From NCBI GenBank assembly GCA_016650315.1, contig JAENVZ010000019.1:1-9863 (forward strand): 9,863 nucleotides of DNA, in the 5' to 3' direction. Shown piece after piece: positions 7,350-9,863 of this stretch; within the stretch, counting starts at the first letter, position 1; the number at the start of each line of letters is the position of its first letter. This stretch comes from Alphaproteobacteria bacterium (GTDB taxonomy: Bacteria; Pseudomonadota; Alphaproteobacteria; Sphingomonadales; Sphingomonadaceae). Below the pieces are notes generated by a model, which did not search any database, was not told the origin of the DNA, and saw only the letters and a list, made by a program, of their open reading frames with translations. The translations under genes were made by a program, and so were the position numbers.

Positions 7350-8123
7350 ATGGCAACGCAATCTGCGGCCCTTTCACTCGTCGCCCTTGGCGGCGTGCCT
7401 ATGGTTGTACCCGGTGCCAATCTGGCCGACACGGTCATCAATGCGCTTGTCGCTTCAACCGAAACGCTGCGCGACGGCGACATCGTGGTTCTGGCCCAGA
7501 AGATCGTATCGAAAGCGGAGGGGCGCGCAGTCCCGCTCGCTGACATTACACCGTCTCCTGCCGCACTCGACCTCGCATCCCAATGCGACAAGGACCCCCG
7601 ACTAGTGGAGTTGATCCTGTCGGAATCACAGGCGGTCATGCGCGTGCGGCCGGGCGTGCTGATCGTCCGCCACCGCCTTGGGCTGGTGCTCGCCAATGCC
7701 GGCATCGACCAATCGAACATCGATCAGAGCGGCGGCCCTGTTGCCCTTCTCCTGCCACGCGATCCTGATGAAAGTTGCCTTCAATTGCGCGCCGCCCTGC
7801 ACGAACGGACTGGAATCGATGCCGCAGTCCTGATTATCGACAGCTTTGGCCGCGCCTGGCGCAACGGCACCACCGGCACTGCCATCGGGGTCAGCGGCAT
7901 GGCTGGCCTGCTCGACCTGCGCGGCGCGCCGGACCTGCATGGCCGCCGCCTTGAAACGAGCGAATTGGGTCTGGCCGATGAGGTCGCCGCTGCCGCCTCT
8001 CTCATCATGGGGCAAGGGAATGAAGGGCGTCCAATCGTTCTTGTGCGGGGCCTTTCCCATGATCGGCGCGATGGCAGCGCCGGCGAGCTGATCCGTGCGC
8101 CGCAACTGGACCTGTTCCCATGA
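7350..8123 (+). CDS. cofE: Coenzyme F420-0:L-glutamate ligase (single-domain CofE/FbiB N-terminal type)
   Basis: CofE adds L-glutamates to F420-0 in a GTP-dependent reaction, first through an alpha- and then through gamma-linkages, giving F420-n. The 257 residues show the family's motifs in order: DGDIVVLAQKIVSKAEGR, KDPRLVELILSES, GLVLANAGIDQSNID, LLLPRDPDES, IDSFGRAWRNGTTGTAIG, LHGRRLETSELGLADEVAAAASLIMGQ and IVLVRGL. This equals the N-terminal half of mycobacterial FbiB. The FMN-binding nitroreductase-like half that reduces dehydro-F420-0 in mycobacteria is absent, and the protein ends at LDLFP. The ATG at 7350 lies 11 bases after npdG. The only Shine-Dalgarno-like sequence, GGGAG at 7329-7333, is 16 bases away, so translation may depend on coupling. 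The reading frame extends upstream to 7221, inside npdG, but those residues do not match the family. Confidence 0.94.
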   Translation: MATQSAALSLVALGGVPMVVPGANLADTVINALVASTETLRDGDIVVLAQKIVSKAEGRAVPLADITPSPAALDLASQCDKDPRLVELILSESQAVMRVRPGVLIVRHRLGLVLANAGIDQSNIDQSGGPVALLLPRDPDESCLQLRAALHERTGIDAAVLIIDSFGRAWRNGTTGTAIGVSGMAGLLDLRGAPDLHGRRLETSELGLADEVAAAASLIMGQGNEGRPIVLVRGLSHDRRDGSAGELIRAPQLDLFP

Positions 8124-9049
8124 TCCTTGCTCTTGCAGGCGGCGTTGGCGGCGCCCGGCTCGCCAATGGCCTCGCCGCGATCCTTGATCCTGACCAGCTT
8201 GTAATCGCCGTCAATACCGGCGACGATTTCGAGCATCTGAACCTGCCGATCTCGCCAGACATTGATACCGTCACCTATACGCTTGCCGGAATCAACAACC
8301 CGACTCAGGGCTGGGGCCTCGCTGGTGAAAGCTGGTCCTTCATGGACGCGCTTGGCACGCTGGGCGGGGAGACATGGTTCAAACTTGGGGACCGCGATCT
8401 TGCAACCCATGTTCTGCGCGGTGTAATGCTGCGAATGCAAAGCTTATCGGATGTTACCGCCACATTCGCCAAGAAGCTGGGTATCCGTCATAGAATCGTC
8501 CCGATGAGCGATGACCCGGTTCGCTCCATCGTCTCCACCGATGAAGGCGACATGCCTTTTCAGGACTATTTCGTTCGCCGCCAATGCGCCCCGCGCTTCC
8601 GCACAATTCGTTACGACGGCATCGAGAACGCCCACCCCTCTGCCGGATTTCTGGCAGCTTTGGACGATCCCGAACTCGAGGCCATCATCATCTGTCCTTC
8701 CAATCCACTGCTTAGCATTGCACCGATCCTTGCCCTACCCGGCGTGCGCGACCGTTTGAACCGGCGCGTCGTTCCCATTGTGGCCGTATCGCCCTTCATT
8801 GGGGGGCAGGCGGTCAAAGGTCCGGCGGCCAAGATCATGAGTGAACTGGGGCTGCCGACGACGCCCGCTGGCATCGCGGCACATTATGGTTCGCTGCTCG
8901 ACGGTCTCGTCATCGACCATGCCGATGCGGCTGATGCCCCCGACAGGACGCTCATAACCGACACGCTGATGCGCGACACAGGCGACCAGCGTCGTCTTGC
9001 GGACGAAACTCTCGCCTTTGCGCGCACTCTGAGCGCAAGGCACGGCTGA
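8120..9049 (+). CDS. cofD: Phospholactyl-type transferase forming F420-0 (or a tail analogue) from Fo
   Basis: CofD, named FbiA in mycobacteria, transfers the phospho-acid from its GDP-activated form onto Fo. The activated compound is lactyl-, enolpyruvyl- or glyceryl-2-diphospho-5'-guanosine depending on the organism. The 309 residues match the usual family length. Diagnostic segments are the N-terminal nucleotide-site loop LAGGVGGARLANGLA (GGVGGARL at 7-14), VNTGDDFEHLNL (NTGDDF at 32-37), SPDIDTVTYTLAG, WFKLGDRDLATH, IVPMSDDPVRS, ICPSNPLLSIAPIL and SPFIGGQAVKGPA. The ATG at 8120 overlaps the cofE stop in an ATGA arrangement, the classic sign of translational coupling. The protein is cytoplasmic and requires Mg2+ in characterised relatives. 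The phospho-acid used here cannot be read from this gene alone. Confidence 0.96.
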   Translation: MILALAGGVGGARLANGLAAILDPDQLVIAVNTGDDFEHLNLPISPDIDTVTYTLAGINNPTQGWGLAGESWSFMDALGTLGGETWFKLGDRDLATHVLRGVMLRMQSLSDVTATFAKKLGIRHRIVPMSDDPVRSIVSTDEGDMPFQDYFVRRQCAPRFRTIRYDGIENAHPSAGFLAALDDPELEAIIICPSNPLLSIAPILALPGVRDRLNRRVVPIVAVSPFIGGQAVKGPAAKIMSELGLPTTPAGIAAHYGSLLDGLVIDHADAADAPDRTLITDTLMRDTGDQRRLADETLAFARTLSARHG

Positions 9050-9054
9050 CAGCC

Positions 9055-9630
9055 ATGCTGCCCTACATAGTGATTCCGGTCCGTCCGTTCGATCAAGGCA
9101 AATCCCGCATGGCCTCTTCACTATCGGTGGCAGAGCGTGTTGCGCTCAACCAACGCTTCTTCACCCATGTCCTGAGCATTGCCTGCCGCACTCTGCCTCC
9201 CAGCCAATGTCTGGTGGTGAGCAGATCGGCAGTTGTGCTGGATCAAGCCAATGCTGTCGGCGCACTCGCCATTGCAGAAACATATCATAACCTGAATGCT
9301 GCCCTTTCGCAGGCATCGGACATTGCCGAGTCGCTGGGCGTTGGCCGCATACTCGCACTCAGCACTGACCTGCCTTTGCTGACTCAATCTGAACTTGTGG
9401 AAATGTTCACCATAAAAGCAGATGTGGTGATCGCTCCGGATGCCGGCGACATGGGTACCAATGCGTTGCTGCTCGCTCGTCCTGGCCTTATCCCCTATCG
9501 CTATGGCAAAGACAGCTTTTCCGCTCATTGCGCGTCTGCCGAAGCGGCTGGTCTGAAAGTCAGCATATTCAAACGCCCCGGTCTTGCCCATGACATGGAC
9601 ACACCAGCGGACCTGCAATTCATGCATTAA
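9055..9630 (+). CDS. cofC: 2-phospho-L-lactate (or PEP/3-phosphoglycerate) guanylyltransferase
   Basis: CofC (FbiD in mycobacteria) condenses GTP with a phospho-acid to make the GDP-activated donor for CofD. The 191-residue protein has the MobA-like nucleotidyltransferase layout. The N-terminal strand and GTP loop are IVIPVRPFDQGKSRM (residues 5-19), with the expected lysine and KSR. NLNAAL is at 79-84, LSTDLPLL has the metal-site aspartate 105, and then come VVIAPDAGDMGTNALLL (GTNAL at 134-138), YRYGKDSFSAH and the end HDMDTPADL. The ATG at 9055 is five bases after the cofD stop, so it is the last gene of the operon. CofC is the enzyme that selects the phospho-acid, so its pocket residues decide whether classical, dehydro or 3PG-type F420 is made. 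That cannot be settled from motifs alone. Confidence 0.93.
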   Translation: MLPYIVIPVRPFDQGKSRMASSLSVAERVALNQRFFTHVLSIACRTLPPSQCLVVSRSAVVLDQANAVGALAIAETYHNLNAALSQASDIAESLGVGRILALSTDLPLLTQSELVEMFTIKADVVIAPDAGDMGTNALLLARPGLIPYRYGKDSFSAHCASAEAAGLKVSIFKRPGLAHDMDTPADLQFMH

Positions 9631-9643
9631 AGTCACTACTCAC

Positions 9644-9667
9644 CTGATGATCTGACATCGGAATTTC
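9644..9667 (+). terminator. Weak hairpin after the F420 operon, possible terminator
   Basis: CTGATG (9644-9649) pairs with CATCGG (9656-9661), with one T-G wobble and a six-base loop, followed by AATTTC. The stem is short and the T-tract poor, so intrinsic termination is doubtful. It is the only hairpin seen between cofC and the next gene, and transcription may continue or stop by Rho. Confidence 0.2.
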
Positions 9668-9740
9668 AATTCATTTGGATATTCACTTGACCAAGGCGGC
9701 TTCAAGTAAGATTTTGCACTAAAGCGCAATATTATATTCC

Positions 9741-9752
9741 GGAGAGCAATCG
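9741..9752 (+). promoter_or_regulatory. Ribosome binding site of the thiolase gene
   Basis: GGAGAG at 9741-9746 stands six bases before the ATG at 9753, a well-placed Shine-Dalgarno that supports this start. About 50 bases further up, TTGACC at 9687-9692 could be a -35 element, but no convincing -10 follows at the right distance. Confidence 0.6.
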
Positions 9753-9863
9753 ATGGGTGAAGCATATATTGTGGCTGTGGTACGCAGCGCCGGGGGCAAG
9801 CGTGGCGGCCGATCCGCTTCGCCGGTAATGCTCATGAAACCGCCCACGCTCCGCACTGCAAGC
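9753..9863 (+). CDS. Acetyl-CoA acyltransferase (thiolase), N-terminus only; homology breaks off near codon 20
   Basis: The first 20 residues, MGEAYIVAVVRSAGGKRGGR, are the usual start of thiolase-superfamily acyltransferases of the FadA/acetyl-CoA acyltransferase type, which cleave 3-ketoacyl-CoA in beta-oxidation. The start is backed by a good ribosome binding site. After arginine 20 a family member would continue with the conserved stretch leading to WHP-ADL. Here the frame instead reads SASPVMLMKPPTLRTAS, which fits nothing in thiolases in any plus frame. The frame stays open to the edge, but the remaining 50 bases appear to belong to another gene on the opposite strand. So the gene is either broken by a rearrangement or the sequence is chimeric here. 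It is separated from the F420 operon by 122 bases. Confidence 0.65.
   Translation, partial: MGEAYIVAVVRSAGGKRGGRSASPVMLMKPPTLRTAS
9803..9863 (-). pseudogene. Internal fragment of a family III (CaiB/BaiF) CoA-transferase, antisense to the thiolase start
   Basis: On the minus strand from 9862 the sequence reads LAVRSVGGFMSITGEADRPP without a stop. The core GGFMSITGE-(A/P)-D is characteristic of family III CoA-transferases (L-carnitine/bile-acid/formyl-CoA transferases), which typically have a QA-GG-MS-TGE-D-PP segment about 120-140 residues into the protein. After PP the match should continue with K/R-VGV but changes into the reverse of the thiolase start. Only about 20 residues are available and no start or stop is in view, so the call rests on a single motif. 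It is most simply a truncated piece joined at 9803-9811. Confidence 0.5.

Noticed and set aside
9813..9863. Insertion-sequence end inside the thiolase gene
   Set aside because: No terminal inverted repeat or transposase reading frame is visible. The minus-strand match to the CoA-transferase motif explains the bases better, although only 51 bases are available.
1..9863. CRISPR arrays, riboswitches or phage genes
   Set aside because: No regularly spaced repeats, no recognisable riboswitch core ahead of fbiC or recJ, and no integrase, capsid or transposase genes were seen.

Overview
The window reads as chromosomal DNA of a GC-rich alphaproteobacterium, most likely a sphingomonad (Sphingobium, Sphingopyxis or Novosphingobium type). 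This placement is inference from the style of RecJ, the tRNA and the codon use; no marker gene settles the genus. The central find is a compact, complete-looking set of genes for the deazaflavin cofactor F420, better known from actinobacteria and methanogens.

Layout. Positions 1-506 (minus strand) hold the N-terminal two thirds of an ABC transporter ATPase, cut by the window edge. It is divergent from recJ (681-2453, plus), a full-length single-strand exonuclease. A tRNA-Glu(UUC) gene with encoded CCA follows (2556-2630), with a plausible promoter in front. An AT-richer spacer then leads to a full-length TetR-family regulator (2843-3583), with a 13-bp palindrome close to its start. Next is a short ORF (3704-4213) resembling only the C-terminal, ligand-binding half of a TetR protein. 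It has no room for a helix-turn-helix and its best ribosome binding site belongs to another frame.

The F420 operon runs from about 4197 to 9630 with overlaps or gaps of a few bases, except for an 11-bp gap before cofE: fbiC (CofG/CofH fusion, Fo synthase), npdG (NADPH:F420 oxidoreductase), cofE (F420 gamma-glutamyl ligase, single domain), cofD/fbiA (phospholactyl transferase type) and cofC/fbiD (guanylyltransferase). Together they would make the Fo chromophore, activate the phospho-acid, join it to Fo, add glutamates and reduce the cofactor with NADPH. No F420-consuming enzyme is visible, and the reductase domain fused to CofE in mycobacterial FbiB is absent.

At the right edge a thiolase gene starts at 9753 with a good ribosome binding site. 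After about 20 codons its homology stops. From there to the edge the minus strand instead reads like an internal piece of a family III (CaiB/BaiF) CoA-transferase. The two meet at a short shared GC-rich stretch, so this is either a genuine rearrangement junction or an assembly chimera.
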